In this document: piece by piece, positions 20,414 through 29,992 of the stretch | How the letters are laid out: each line of letters starts with the position of its first letter | Numbering within the stretch: the first letter of the stretch is position 1 | NCBI GenBank assembly: GCA_019155205.2 | Contig: JAHNZQ020000277.1 | Span: 424,190 to 488,189 of the forward strand | DNA: 64,000 nt | DNA from: Gracilaria vermiculophylla | Taxonomy: Eukaryota > Rhodophyta > Florideophyceae > Gracilariales > Gracilariaceae | Direction: 5' to 3' | Notes under the pieces: generated by a model | Database searches by the model: none | What the model was told of the DNA's origin: nothing | What the model saw: only the letters and a program-made list of their open reading frames with translations | Translations under genes and position numbers: made by a program

Positions 20414-20837
20414 ATGGAGAAAGTCCTTTTCTGCCCTTTCTGCGGAGCATTTCGAGAAATCTTTGATAGTGGTGACAAAAAGGTGAAATGCACACAGTGC
20501 AACAAGCAAAGTAAGCTTCGTACCACGCGCTAAGGACTAAATCCATTTTCTAACTTCTATCTGTATCTCAGTGGAACTAAATGAGATAACGTCACAGTTA
20601 CAAGCATCTGTCGAGATCGTGCCGATTGAACGTTCGGAACTTCTACTTCAATTGTACGGACAGACAGTGGAGAAGCAAAAAGCTGATGATGCGGTAATAG
20701 ATGAAGACTGCCCTAAATGCGGGCATCCTAAGCTTTCTTTCACAACTGCGCAGCTGCGAGGGGTCGACGAGGGTCAAACAATCTTTTACACATGCCTTAA
20801 CAATCAATGTGGCCACAAGTTCACAGTGCACTCATAA
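20414..20837 (+). CDS. RPA12: RNA polymerase I subunit RPA12 (TFIIS-like zinc ribbon)
   Basis: Two exons, 20414-20510 and 20572-20837, with a 61-nt intron (GTAAGC ... CTCAG) in phase 1; 120 aa, the usual size. The N-terminal zinc ribbon reads '[14 protein letters not shown]' ... 'KVKCTQCN'. The C-terminal ribbon reads '[19 protein letters not shown]' then '[10 protein letters not shown]' and 'CGHKF', including the catalytic acidic hairpin 'DEGQT' that promotes transcript cleavage and proofreading. The second zinc-ribbon pair is complete. The Pol III homologue RPC11 and the Pol II subunit RPB9 are alternatives. The '[17 protein letters not shown]' wording is closest to Pol I RPA12, and RPB9 lacks the DE hairpin. 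Confidence 0.85.
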
Positions 20838-21607
20838 ATATTCACACTTTATGGTTCCGTTTTAATGTAAAGATTTCACATCTTACGAAGCAGTTCCCGT
20901 TTCATCCGAGCGACAAACAAACATCTGCCTTTCCAAGTAAGAGCAGGAACACGGTCACCAGTTTGCCAGAAGCGTGGGAAACGAGTACAGTATTCACTTG
21001 TGGTGTCGATGAGTCTAACATCACCACTACGATTCTTGGTGAATAGTCATTAATGCAACGGAAATTCTAATTGGCCTCCTAAGCCACGGGGGTGATGAAA
21101 CAAAGGGTCTTTCAATTTAACGGAAGTAGAGCACGTCGAATTCGGTTCCTCTTGTGCTCCTATGTTTCCTGTTTCCTTGAGTGATGTGATTCTGAGTTCT
21201 TATTCTTCCCAATCCGTTAAATTCTAACGAGCATCACGGCGACAAAAACGGGACGAAAAGCCGTTGAGAAAGCAGACGTGGAGGATCCTCGTTCGAAGAT
21301 GAAGGACATGGGCTCCTTGTAGAATGAGAATTTTCAATTTGATGTGAACTCTACACTTCACAAGCCGCAGAAAGTTTCACAGTTAACATACTCCAATCCT
21401 TTGCGTCGAACGAAGTTTGAATGATCGCAGGCCAGATGGTGTTCGTTTTTCTCTGCATTGTTCGCTGAGAAAAGTGTTGTATTGTATGTACAGAGTCGTT
21501 TCAAAGTGGGATCTTGAGCCCAGCCAACTTCTGACCTCAACACACATAGTCGCACCTTATCTTTCGTGTATCAGAACAGTAAGCCGATAAACGAGCTCGC
21601 GAAACAG
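20838..21607. other. Intergenic, possible upstream exon of next gene
   Basis: 770 bp between two plus-strand genes. A 'cgtgtatcag' acceptor-like string ends at about 21575, in the open frame upstream of the bZIP-like start, so a 5' exon may lie here; I could not identify it. Nothing else recognised. Confidence 0.4.
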
Positions 21608-22642
21608 ATGCAAACTGCTATCTGGAATTCTGAATCGGCTGAACTTAATGATGTCGATCCAACATACTCACCTTGCAATTCCGGTCGAATGCGTGAAAAT
21701 CGAAACGGAGAAGACACCATTGTTCCAAGCTGCTCAACTTCTTCATCTCTATTTTTGAACTTGCAATTAGATATAAGAAATGAGGAACAAGATGTTACGA
21801 GTTATGAACATGGAAGTGGCACGCTTGTATCGCAGATTTGTCCTGAAACTAGCAGCCCGTCGTTTTTGGTGACTTATATACTCAAGGTAGTTCTCTCTCC
21901 AACGATTGGAGAAGGGAGTGTGGAAGCAATGGATGACAACATAACTAAGCCGAATGAGGGATTTGAGCGCACAACACATGTGGTTAATCTGAGTGAAGAA
22001 GAGAAAAGAGCTGAAAGAAACCGTAAAGGTCGTGAACGCAGTATGCGTACACGACGTAGAAACGCCGCACACTTGAAGATGTTGGAAAACGGATGCACTA
22101 AACTCATAATGGAAAACCAGTTGCTGAGAGACCTTCTTAGTAATCTACAGATGGTGCCGTCGAGAGAAGAGAAGGTCACTTCCCTGTTGCGGCACCTTCT
22201 ATCCCGTAATCTTCCGACTATACTTCACCCCGCTGGTGAGCTATCACAAGCTTTTCTCTCAGCATCTATGAAACCAGTGCTAACATACGAAAAGACGAAC
22301 TCGAGTGTTGAAGATAAAGACGGTCCACGCGCTTGTGACAAGCTCCACGAGCCATGTTCGTCGCTTCGCCATCATAGCCAGACAAGCATTCTCGGTAAAG
22401 CAAGGAAGAACGACACATATGCACCCCGGAACTGGAAACCACAGCGATGTTTGAAGAGTTTACCGGAAAGCTCAAACGTTTCGAAGACTTCCACTTCGAT
22501 TCAGAAGGGCTCAGAAATAAAGGGCGAATCCGTTTCTCAAGGTCATTTTCATATTTCAGTCTGTGACACCAGTGAAATTCGTCAAGAAGACAAGTTGGTT
22601 GATTTCAGCCTGGATGAAATTGATGCTGTCATATCCCTCTAG
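21608..22642 (+). CDS. bZIP-like transcription factor
   Basis: 344 aa from the first in-frame ATG (21608); the frame stays open to 21566, so a spliced 5' exon is possible. Around residues 130-185 there is a basic segment 'RAERNRKGRERSMRTRRRN' directly followed by a leucine zipper with Leu at exact seven-residue spacing (four heptads: 'LENGCTK', 'LIMENQL', 'LRDLLSN', L). Such a basic region plus zipper binds DNA as a dimer. The classical bZIP spacing Asn-x7-Arg is not met: the position of the invariant Arg is Met, with an Arg one residue later, so this is an atypical member. The rest is Ser-rich and low in order, with a C-terminal acidic/hydrophobic 'LVDFSLDEIDAVISL' that could be an activation helix. 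Target genes unknown. Confidence 0.7.
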   Translation: MQTAIWNSESAELNDVDPTYSPCNSGRMRENRNGEDTIVPSCSTSSSLFLNLQLDIRNEEQDVTSYEHGSGTLVSQICPETSSPSFLVTYILKVVLSPTIGEGSVEAMDDNITKPNEGFERTTHVVNLSEEEKRAERNRKGRERSMRTRRRNAAHLKMLENGCTKLIMENQLLRDLLSNLQMVPSREEKVTSLLRHLLSRNLPTILHPAGELSQAFLSASMKPVLTYEKTNSSVEDKDGPRACDKLHEPCSSLRHHSQTSILGKARKNDTYAPRNWKPQRCLKSLPESSNVSKTSTSIQKGSEIKGESVSQGHFHISVCDTSEIRQEDKLVDFSLDEIDAVISL

Positions 22643-23362
22643 AAAGGTGTGCCAGAGCTGGTCTGTGGTGGAGAAAAACTCCCTGCAATATATACCTGCG
22701 ACGTGCACCTGATGTGGGGAGATTCGACATTCTCACGCCGATCTGGGATGGGATAGAATGATGTAATCTGTGGTCGCTATTGACACAGCCTCTTCTTTAT
22801 GTCCGCTTCATTTAGTGCTGCAATCGTTCTTTTGACACCCAAAGTCGATCCAGTTTGATAGCTGATGATTATGCTTCTGCTTACCAACTGAAGTATATTA
22901 GTATATATTCCAATATGGGTCCACTGGAGTAAACTAAGAAAGCTTTATTGTTTGAAAACTGGGTTCCTAACATTGGCATATGGCATATGGGACCCTTCTT
23001 CCATGCTTGTGATCTATTGAATGGCGAATAATCTTCGTCATAGGGAAAACTCGAGCCATTATTGTTCCAAACATAGTTGTGAAGAACTGCTTCTAAGTGT
23101 AGCTCCCGTGCGATATATAACGTACTCCGGGATGCTTAAATATGTATTGCGTTGCTCAACCACTTTTGTCCGGTGTTCTAGGCAACATTAAAACAGAAGA
23201 AACTGGATTACAACACAAGAAAAACTGGATATTCTTTGATCCGACAAAGAAGCGCAGATGGACAGTTCTTTTCCACGGGCATTATTAGTATTCCAATCGT
23301 AGATTTAGAGTGGCATCGAAAACAAATTTGGGTCCGATTGGAAGACAAAGAGTGGAGCAATT
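22643..23362. other. Convergent spacer, nothing recognised
   Basis: 720 bp between the convergent bZIP-like and ICMT genes. A short tandem 'ggcatatggcatatgg' occurs at about 22975-22990. No gene seen. Confidence 0.45.
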
Positions 23363-23932
23363 TCAAGGCATGCCGGGAAAGAAAGTGGGCGTTTTTTTCC
23401 TGTATTCGTCGTAGCTTCTTCCAAACATGCGTCTGAGATAAAACTCTTCGATGGGGATACGCTCCCGAAAGAACTTCAACGCAATGAAGGCAAAAGCCGG
23501 GGTGCACACGGCATTGGCTAGCAGAAGTTGGGTGCCAACAGCCCAGAGGAACCAGCCAAGATAGCCTGGATGGCGACAGAATGCGTACACACCATGTGTG
23601 ACGAGGTCGTGAGACGGGCGGCGCGTTTCCTTGATGAGATGCGTGAAAGAGGGTTTGGCAGTCAACCAGGCGGCCTTGCGCAGTGATTCTCCTAGGGCAA
23701 GCAGGATGACGGCTGGGATCTGCAAAGCTCGTAGACAAAAGTTTTTAAAACCTGGAAAGAACTTGAGCGTGAGCTGGTACTCCAGTATGCCGAGGATCAT
23801 AGCAACGAGATAGGGAACCGAAACAAGGGCCGAGGAGGGCGATAGCTCCTCCGGGGTGTAGACGTAGACGAGCGTGAGCTCGGAAACGTGATAGAACAGT
23901 AACGATACTGTAAAGATTGCGACCGAGTGCAT
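23363..23932 (-). CDS. ICMT: Protein-S-isoprenylcysteine O-methyltransferase
   Basis: 189 aa from the only suitable ATG (23932); the frame is open upstream but without ATG, and plant enzymes have about the same size (about 197 aa). It methylates the carboxyl of the prenylated C-terminal cysteine of CaaX proteins such as Ras/Rho/Rab-type GTPases, in the ER membrane. Evidence: 'FYHVSELTLVYVYTPEELS', 'LEYQLTLKFFPGFKN', 'GESLRKAAWLTAKPSFTHLI', then the SAM-binding C-terminal core 'LVTHGVYAFCRHPGYLGWF' and 'ALKFFRERIPIEEFYLRRMF' with 'YDEYRKKTPTFFPG'. The His-Pro and the Arg-x5-Glu-Glu positions used for cofactor and substrate are present. About five membrane spans. It is transcribed divergently from the TLC gene. 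Confidence 0.92.
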   Translation of the reverse strand: MHSVAIFTVSLLFYHVSELTLVYVYTPEELSPSSALVSVPYLVAMILGILEYQLTLKFFPGFKNFCLRALQIPAVILLALGESLRKAAWLTAKPSFTHLIKETRRPSHDLVTHGVYAFCRHPGYLGWFLWAVGTQLLLANAVCTPAFAFIALKFFRERIPIEEFYLRRMFGRSYDEYRKKTPTFFPGMP

Positions 23933-24406
23933 GGTTCGGGAGTTTGGGCGGTGCTTGACTACATATGCGCGCGGAGAGTGGCGCGAACTTTCGCTGTCGA
24001 CGTCCACTCCGGGGTCCGTTGTGGTAGCGTCCACCGCGCTGCCATTTATGTCCGCAGGGCGCCTCACATGGTGACGGCAATGTGAGCGGTGCGGAACGAA
24101 GCAGCGGCTCAAAAGCTTGGCGTGCCACGTGGCGCATGTTCCTTGGACCACGTGGCAGACGTACAATGGCGGTCAAAGGAGCCGTCTGCAGAGGAGACTG
24201 TCCAGGGGGACGCGCGCACTCCACGAGCGAAACGCTTCACAGCATCCATGCATTTGCAATGTCTACGAGGACGCCGTCAGCGTCTGCTACGAGCAACTTG
24301 CCTCCGCAGCCGCGTAGTCCCCGTCTTCCGCCAGACCGTGATCGTCGCTTTCGCCGACCTTCCGTCTCCACTCGCCGTCGTTTTGTCGCCACGCCAGCGA
24401 GCAAAG
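23933..24406. promoter_or_regulatory. Bidirectional promoter region, ICMT (-) / TLC (+)
   Basis: Only 474 bp separate the two chosen start codons. Both strands remain open across most of this stretch, so longer N termini are possible on either side, but these would be low-complexity and lack conserved parts. Confidence 0.45.
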
Positions 24407-25357
24407 ATGATGACCCCCGTTTCGTTGGCGATCATGACGTTGGTATGGCAACTAATCCACATGCAATGTTGCCGCGTCGTTACCTATCTGCTGACGCTTC
24501 CTGCGGTGCAGCGGTTCATCCCGGAATCAAAGGCTCGAGACGTGCTGGCCTCGCAGGCTCCGTCCTACCTGCTGTCCACAATCCACGCCCTCTTCGTATC
24601 CAAGCGCGGTTTCGAGCACCTGGCGGGGCTCATGCAAGCCCCGGTGGCCAGACAAATGATTCACCCGTTGGACAGCGAAGTCATCCCGGCGGCACACGCC
24701 GCCTTCGTGCTTGAGAGCGCCCGCGTCACGTGGACCAATTTGGTCCTTGCCGGATACTTACTCACCGACTTGCTCCACATCATCGCGCAGTACCCCCAGC
24801 TTGGGAGGATGGACATCGTCATGCATCACGTAGCCTTCCTGGCGTGTGCCATTTCGGCTGGTCACTATAGTCTGCATCCATTTGCATTTAGTTGGTTGAT
24901 AATTGGCGAAGCGAGCACGCCGTTTTTGAACGCTAGGTGGTTTTTGATTAAGGCTGGAAAGGGCTCCACAGCTTACTTCCGCGTTGTCGAAGCCTTATTT
25001 GGGCTCGTCTTCATTATCACCCGCTTATTTATCTATTCTATTGGGTTTTGCTATCATCTGAAAACAATCAAGTACATTCCCAGCCGAGTACCGAATGCAG
25101 TGGTCATGTTGTCAGCGTCATGCATCGTTGCCGGCTTCATCCTGAATATGACATGGCTTAGGAAAATGTACATGATGCTCACGGGCAGAGGAAAGCACTC
25201 CACGCGAAGTCAACCCCGGCAAAACGCAAGTGGGCGTGAGCACCGTGCGTCAGCATCAGACACCTCTGGCACGTCTGAAGAAGGCGTGTCTGCAGAGCCT
25301 GCGAGCTCTGCGCGAACAGCGTCCACAAGTTCTGAAGTGCACGCGAAGGTCGAGTAG
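24407..25357 (+). CDS. TLC-domain multi-spanning membrane protein (TLCD4/TMEM56-like)
   Basis: 316 aa from the ATG at 24407, chosen because the first membrane span begins at once ('VSLAIMTLVWQLIHMQCC'); earlier in-frame ATGs at 24248 and 24089 are possible. The TRAM-LAG1-CLN8 fold is shown by 'GYLLTDLLHIIAQYPQLGR', the family His-His in 'DIVMHHVAFLACAISAGH', and 'IIGEASTPFLNARWFL', and by six or more hydrophobic spans. The C-terminal 60 residues are polar, Ser/Arg-rich and probably cytosolic. The Lag1 ceramide-synthase motif is not present in full, so this is a TMEM56-type member acting on or transporting membrane lipid, function not established. Confidence 0.8.
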   Translation: MMTPVSLAIMTLVWQLIHMQCCRVVTYLLTLPAVQRFIPESKARDVLASQAPSYLLSTIHALFVSKRGFEHLAGLMQAPVARQMIHPLDSEVIPAAHAAFVLESARVTWTNLVLAGYLLTDLLHIIAQYPQLGRMDIVMHHVAFLACAISAGHYSLHPFAFSWLIIGEASTPFLNARWFLIKAGKGSTAYFRVVEALFGLVFIITRLFIYSIGFCYHLKTIKYIPSRVPNAVVMLSASCIVAGFILNMTWLRKMYMMLTGRGKHSTRSQPRQNASGREHRASASDTSGTSEEGVSAEPASSARTASTSSEVHAKVE

Positions 25358-25449
25358 ATCGTGCCGGAGTAGCTAACATGTACCATATATGTTTAACCAT
25401 GTTCACGAGTCGATGAGTTCATTAGGTATAATTAAAGGTCACCAACAAC

Positions 25450-26100
25450 TCAACGCATGTCATCCGCATAAACCGGCATAGTTCTTCGTTGCACAGGTTT
25501 CGGTACCTGAAAAGGCATAGTTGCGGCGCTGTTCCAGATCTGCTGAGCCCTCTCCCTTGGGACAACACGTCGCAGCGGGCGTACTCTGTCTGAATACGGA
25601 TTTCGCTTCGTCTCCATTTTTTGCGGTTCCGGTGATGGCTCAGCTTCAGCGCGCTGTTTGAAAGGAGATGGGAAAAGCTCCAGCAACGGTGCGTCAAAGT
25701 TGGGTTCGGTTTCTACTAAAGTGGCGCCGCTCGGACGACTTGATCGCCTTTCCACGGCGGTCTTGACGTACTCGTTTCGTTGCTGTTCGGGTGTGAGTGA
25801 GAACGTGACGCGGCGTGGCTTTGATGGGGTCGGTGTAGACGCTAAAGCGGCGGAAAAAGAAAGCCGACGGGGTAAAACCTGTTCACCGTTCGCGAAAGGC
25901 CCGTGTTCCGATTCTGGGCGTCGCTGTTGACGAGGTGTCTCTCGCTCAATTCGCTTCTCGCTGAATTTTCCGATTATCCACAGAAACGTGACCGGGACCA
26001 GCAAAAGCAGGAGTAGATAGTATAAGGTTTTCAACACGTAGAATACTGCATATGAAAGAGAGATGATGAAGGACACCAGGACCATTACGATGCCCGGCAT
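25450..26100 (-). CDS. Single-anchor hypothetical protein with RVxF motif
   Basis: 216 aa, intronless; the coding end is only 92 bp from the convergent TLC gene. An N-terminal hydrophobic segment of about 40 residues ('LVSFIISLSYAVFYVLKTLY', then 'LLLLLLVPVTFLWIIG') forms one or two spans, followed by a basic, Pro/Ser-rich tail. The tail contains 'KPRRVTFSL', which fits the RVxF docking motif for protein phosphatase 1, and a related 'RRLSFS'. Both are also potential basophilic kinase sites. The end 'QRRTMPVYADDMR' has no known signal. I know no family for it; membrane-anchored PP1-targeting is a guess from the motif only. Confidence 0.6.
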   Translation of the reverse strand: MPGIVMVLVSFIISLSYAVFYVLKTLYYLLLLLLVPVTFLWIIGKFSEKRIERETPRQQRRPESEHGPFANGEQVLPRRLSFSAALASTPTPSKPRRVTFSLTPEQQRNEYVKTAVERRSSRPSGATLVETEPNFDAPLLELFPSPFKQRAEAEPSPEPQKMETKRNPYSDRVRPLRRVVPRERAQQIWNSAATMPFQVPKPVQRRTMPVYADDMR

Positions 26101-26456
26101 GAGGCTTGGGTCGGAATGTTGGCTTTCGGATTTGAGTTAATGACTCTGCATCGGATAACGCGGGAAACCGTTTCTGGCAATTTCATGCGCCCCTAGGGAA
26201 GTTGCCGAAGAGGCTCACGTCGTGTAGAGCAGGGTACGTAATGTGAGGGCTAGACTAGGAGAAGTTTTTCTGTTCTGATCTTGACCCCTACTGTACACTT
26301 CGTCAAAGGCGAGTCAGGGGTGGGGTGTGAACGTCACTCGAGCGGTATGGTTATGGGGGAGCGTGGGAGTGATAAAACTTTGGGTTAACAAAAATTTGAA
26401 TCCAGAAGTCCTTCCTGTGAAGCGTAAACGTGGGCACGTTGCGCTTTGGAGTCTGA
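26101..26456. promoter_or_regulatory. Divergent promoter region
   Basis: 356 bp between the start of the minus-strand anchor protein and the plus-strand UBE2O-like gene. No core-promoter element asserted. Confidence 0.4.
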
Positions 26457-29400
26457 ATGTACACATGGACAGATGGTCAAGAGCCGGAGCAGCGAGTCAT
26501 CGTTGAAATGGGACGTTCCTTACCCATCAATAGCCGTACGTCTCTGAAGCTCCACCGCACCTCCGCACACCGACCTTCATTGCCCTTTCCTTCCGCCTCT
26601 TACCTCCCTCAGCCTCACGGCGCCATATTATGCTTCCTAACATCGAGCATTTCGACGTGGTACGCCTGCCTAACCAGTCACTTGCCGTCGTCATTAGTCT
26701 CCCTTACGTGGATGACTCCAGCTCAGAGGAGTCAACCGAAGGCAGCGAGTCAGCGTGGCCAGGCAACACTGGTAGAAAGCATCTTATTACCTGGTATGAA
26801 GACACTGAAACTGTCCCAAACGCAGACACCCATGTTCACGAAACGCCCTACTCTCCGGAGCACGATTCCAAGATTCCCATTCCCGATGGTTTCGCCCTGG
26901 TTGCCAACGTCTTAACTTTCAATGAATCACTTCATAAAATTGAGGACCTTGAGCTGTATGACCGGCCACTTCTGCGGGGCAATATTGTAACAAACGCTTC
27001 ACAACCATCTCAAAGCGCCCTTGTAGTTGATGTGCACAGACGTCTCATTGTTCGGCGGATATCGGACATTTCTAGAACTTCCCCGGGGAACGGAGCAGTG
27101 GATAATCATTTTGAAGTGGATCAATCGCAGTTGGGGTTTTTCTGCGGAGTTGTCCCGGGCGATACTGTAGTGCGCGATCATTTCGTGGGTGTTGTCACTA
27201 ACAGCAGCGCTGATATATATGTCGAGTTTTCAGACGGCTCTCTGGCGTTTGTCCCCAGTGATGACGATCAATATCCTGTTGTCAGTGCCGACACCCGTAT
27301 GGGTACGCTGCAAAAAGATGAACCCGTGAATGAAGGGTATTTCTTTCCTGGCCAGACCGTCACAGCCTCTCCCGAAACATGGAGTCGCACTGCTGTATGG
27401 ATACGAGGGTCTTATTCGGGGATTAACGTTGGCACTGTTACACATGTTAGGATGAGGCAAGTCGAAGTTCACTGGATAGCCCAGAGAAATGGAGCGGGCG
27501 AGACATGGGAGCATGATGCGTCCTACGATGAAGTCGTGGATTTTTCTGATATTACACCTCTAGAATCTTTTCGGGAATCATGTTGGGTGGTAGGAGATCG
27601 AGGGTTTCTTGTAGACCCTTCGAAACACACATGGAAAAAAGGTGGTTTATATCATGCTAGTGTGCCGTTCGGCAACGAAGCGCCTCGGATCGTGCTATCC
27701 GACCATGGTGAAACAATGGTTGATGATACTCAGGTCGATGAGGGAAGTTTTGAATGGGAGGACGCGGATGAAAGCAGTCAGTCGACAGATTCCGAGGATC
27801 CTCAAGCGCCTAAGGGTCGCTTATTCAGGGCTCAAAGGCGTGCGAGAAGAGCCGATTCTCACACAGAATTCGTGGAAACAGCTGACGATATGATCCCTCC
27901 GAAGGTGGTGCAACCAGAAGATGTCGTGCAGGTTATTGGTACAAAGACATCCGTTACATTGCGATGGCAGGACGGGCGCACGGAAGTAAACGTTCCCGCC
28001 GTAGATCTACGAACTAATGATTTTGAGGACGACAACGACTTCAGGCCCGGTCAGATTGTAAGACGAAAAGAAGACGAGTCGGTCAACGCAAACGAGCGCA
28101 AAATCAAAGATTCTAGGCGTGGAGTTATTGTTCGCGTAAACCATTTAGAGAAGACTGCGAACGTAAAATGGGAAGCATCCGATGAAAGCCAAGGCGACAT
28201 TTGGGACACCCCAGAGGAAGATATATCGGTATACGAACTGTTGAATGATGATTATGACTATCAAATTGGAGACACAGTTCTGCATCTCGCATCAAAATCC
28301 CCAAACACGCTTGGAGATTGGGTTGGGATCATTCTGGACCACCAACGCGGAGAAGCGACTATCAAGTGGGTTCAAGGTGCAGTAACTAAAGCGAAATGTA
28401 ACGAACTTGTTCTGCTCGATACCGATATAGATAATGGTGAGGATGGCTCAGCATCTGAGAGTGAATACTCCGGCGAAGAGAGAGACTCAGATGCCGCTAG
28501 GTATTTCGGGGAAGAAGGCGGAAATGGGAATCCAGAATTGATGCTCAATTGGGGGTCGGATACGGGCAGCGATTACAATGAATATCAAATGTCAGATGTT
28601 GATCTTGGTTCTTCTATTGTTCGCTCGCGCCTTGAAATGTTGCTGTCTTTCAGTCATTTCCGGGTTAATTTGACAGAAGAAAACATGACAAGATCTATCC
28701 AAGTTGCAGTGGAGTCAGTTGTCGAAGCAATGGAGGAGAAGAAGCGTGTCAGAAATTCACAGTCAACCGTCTTTAATCGCAGCGAAGTAGCATTGGTTGC
28801 AGGGATTCTCGTAACACGCTCTGTATCAGAACTATTGGTCCGGTCAGTTGTCGAACTAAATGAAGATTCGAAACCAGAGAATGGTCGGAAGCTTTCAGAA
28901 ATCAAAGAAGAGGAACGGCTAAAATTCAGTGCGGCGCTGGTCACCGCGTTTGAATATTTCATATCGGAGTCCTCTGATAAAGAGCAAGGTCGAAAGCGAA
29001 ATGGGCTCCAAGAAAATGGAAATCAAGAGCGGGATTCAACTTCCATGGAAGTGGAAGTTCAAGACACCAAAATTTCAAACGACCTATCCGAAAACACCAG
29101 GAAAGATCCGGTCGGTATCGTAGAGGATAGCTCATGCAGTAGAGTTCCTGAAGAATCTTTACCCAAATTCTTTGTTTTGGATGAGCTTCTTGATTTTCAC
29201 TTCGACCCTAAATCTCCTGGCAGTGCTCGAAACCACAGGTTTCTGTCAGTTGTATCCAAAGAGTGGAAACGACTTCGAACAAGTTTACCAGATGGGATCC
29301 TTGTAAGAGTTTGTGAGCGACATGACAACATACTTCGAGCCGCCATAATCGGCTCCGAAGGGACACCTTACGCGGACATAATATTCTTCTTTGATGTTTT

Positions 29401-29992
29401 GTTAGACGAACGTTACCCTTTACATCCTCCACGTGTATGGTTTCGATCGTATGGGCGTCGCCTGAACCCAAATTTGTATGAAGATGGAAAAGTATGTCTC
29501 AGTATTCTTGGTACATGGAACGGTGATGATGTTGAATCCTGGGATCCAAGAACAAGCAATTTGTTAAGGGTCTTGTTAAGCTTGCAAGCGTTTGTTTTCG
29601 TCGAAGAGCCATATTACAACGAAGCTGGCTTTGCAAATCAACAAGGGACATCATTTGGACACAACAACTCGAGAGGGTACAATGAAAACATATTCCTATT
29701 GTGTATCAAACATGTCATTTCTACTCTTCAAAAATCGCAGACTCCGGACGACTGTTACGACATGGCTGTTCGACATTATGGAATCGTGGGAAATCGGATC
29801 TTGGCCAGATGCCGAGCGTTGCTCGTTGGAGATGTTGCTGGTGCCAAACTAAACACATCTGAGTCGGTCTTGGAGAACCAAAAGCCATACACATCGGCAG
29901 GGTTCAAGAGAAGTCTCGATCCGTTGATTCAACAATTGGAATGCGCTCTGCAGCCCCCTGTTGCTAACAAACCATCACCTGAAGACCGGTAG
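26457..29992 (+). CDS. UBE2O-like hybrid ubiquitin-conjugating enzyme (E2/E3)
   Basis: Large E2 of the UBE2O / plant UBC24 (PHO2) class. My model is two exons, 26457-26535 and 26613-29992, with a 77-nt intron (GTACGT ... CCTCAG) in phase 1; 1152 aa. Without the first exon the ATG at 26630 gives 1120 aa. The N-terminal two thirds hold several small SH3-like beta modules with 'D.V' and 'W..G' repeats ('FFPGQTVTASPETW', 'FRPGQIVRRKED', 'YQIGDTVLHLASKSP') separated by acidic linkers. The UBC fold is at about residues 880-1090 with 'VRVCERHDNILRAAIIG', 'YPLHPPRVWFRSYG', 'LNPNLYEDGKVCLSILGTW' with the catalytic Cys at about 988, and 'EPYYNEAGF'. These are the family's signature strings. In plants such enzymes control phosphate transporters; the substrate here is unknown. 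Confidence 0.88.
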
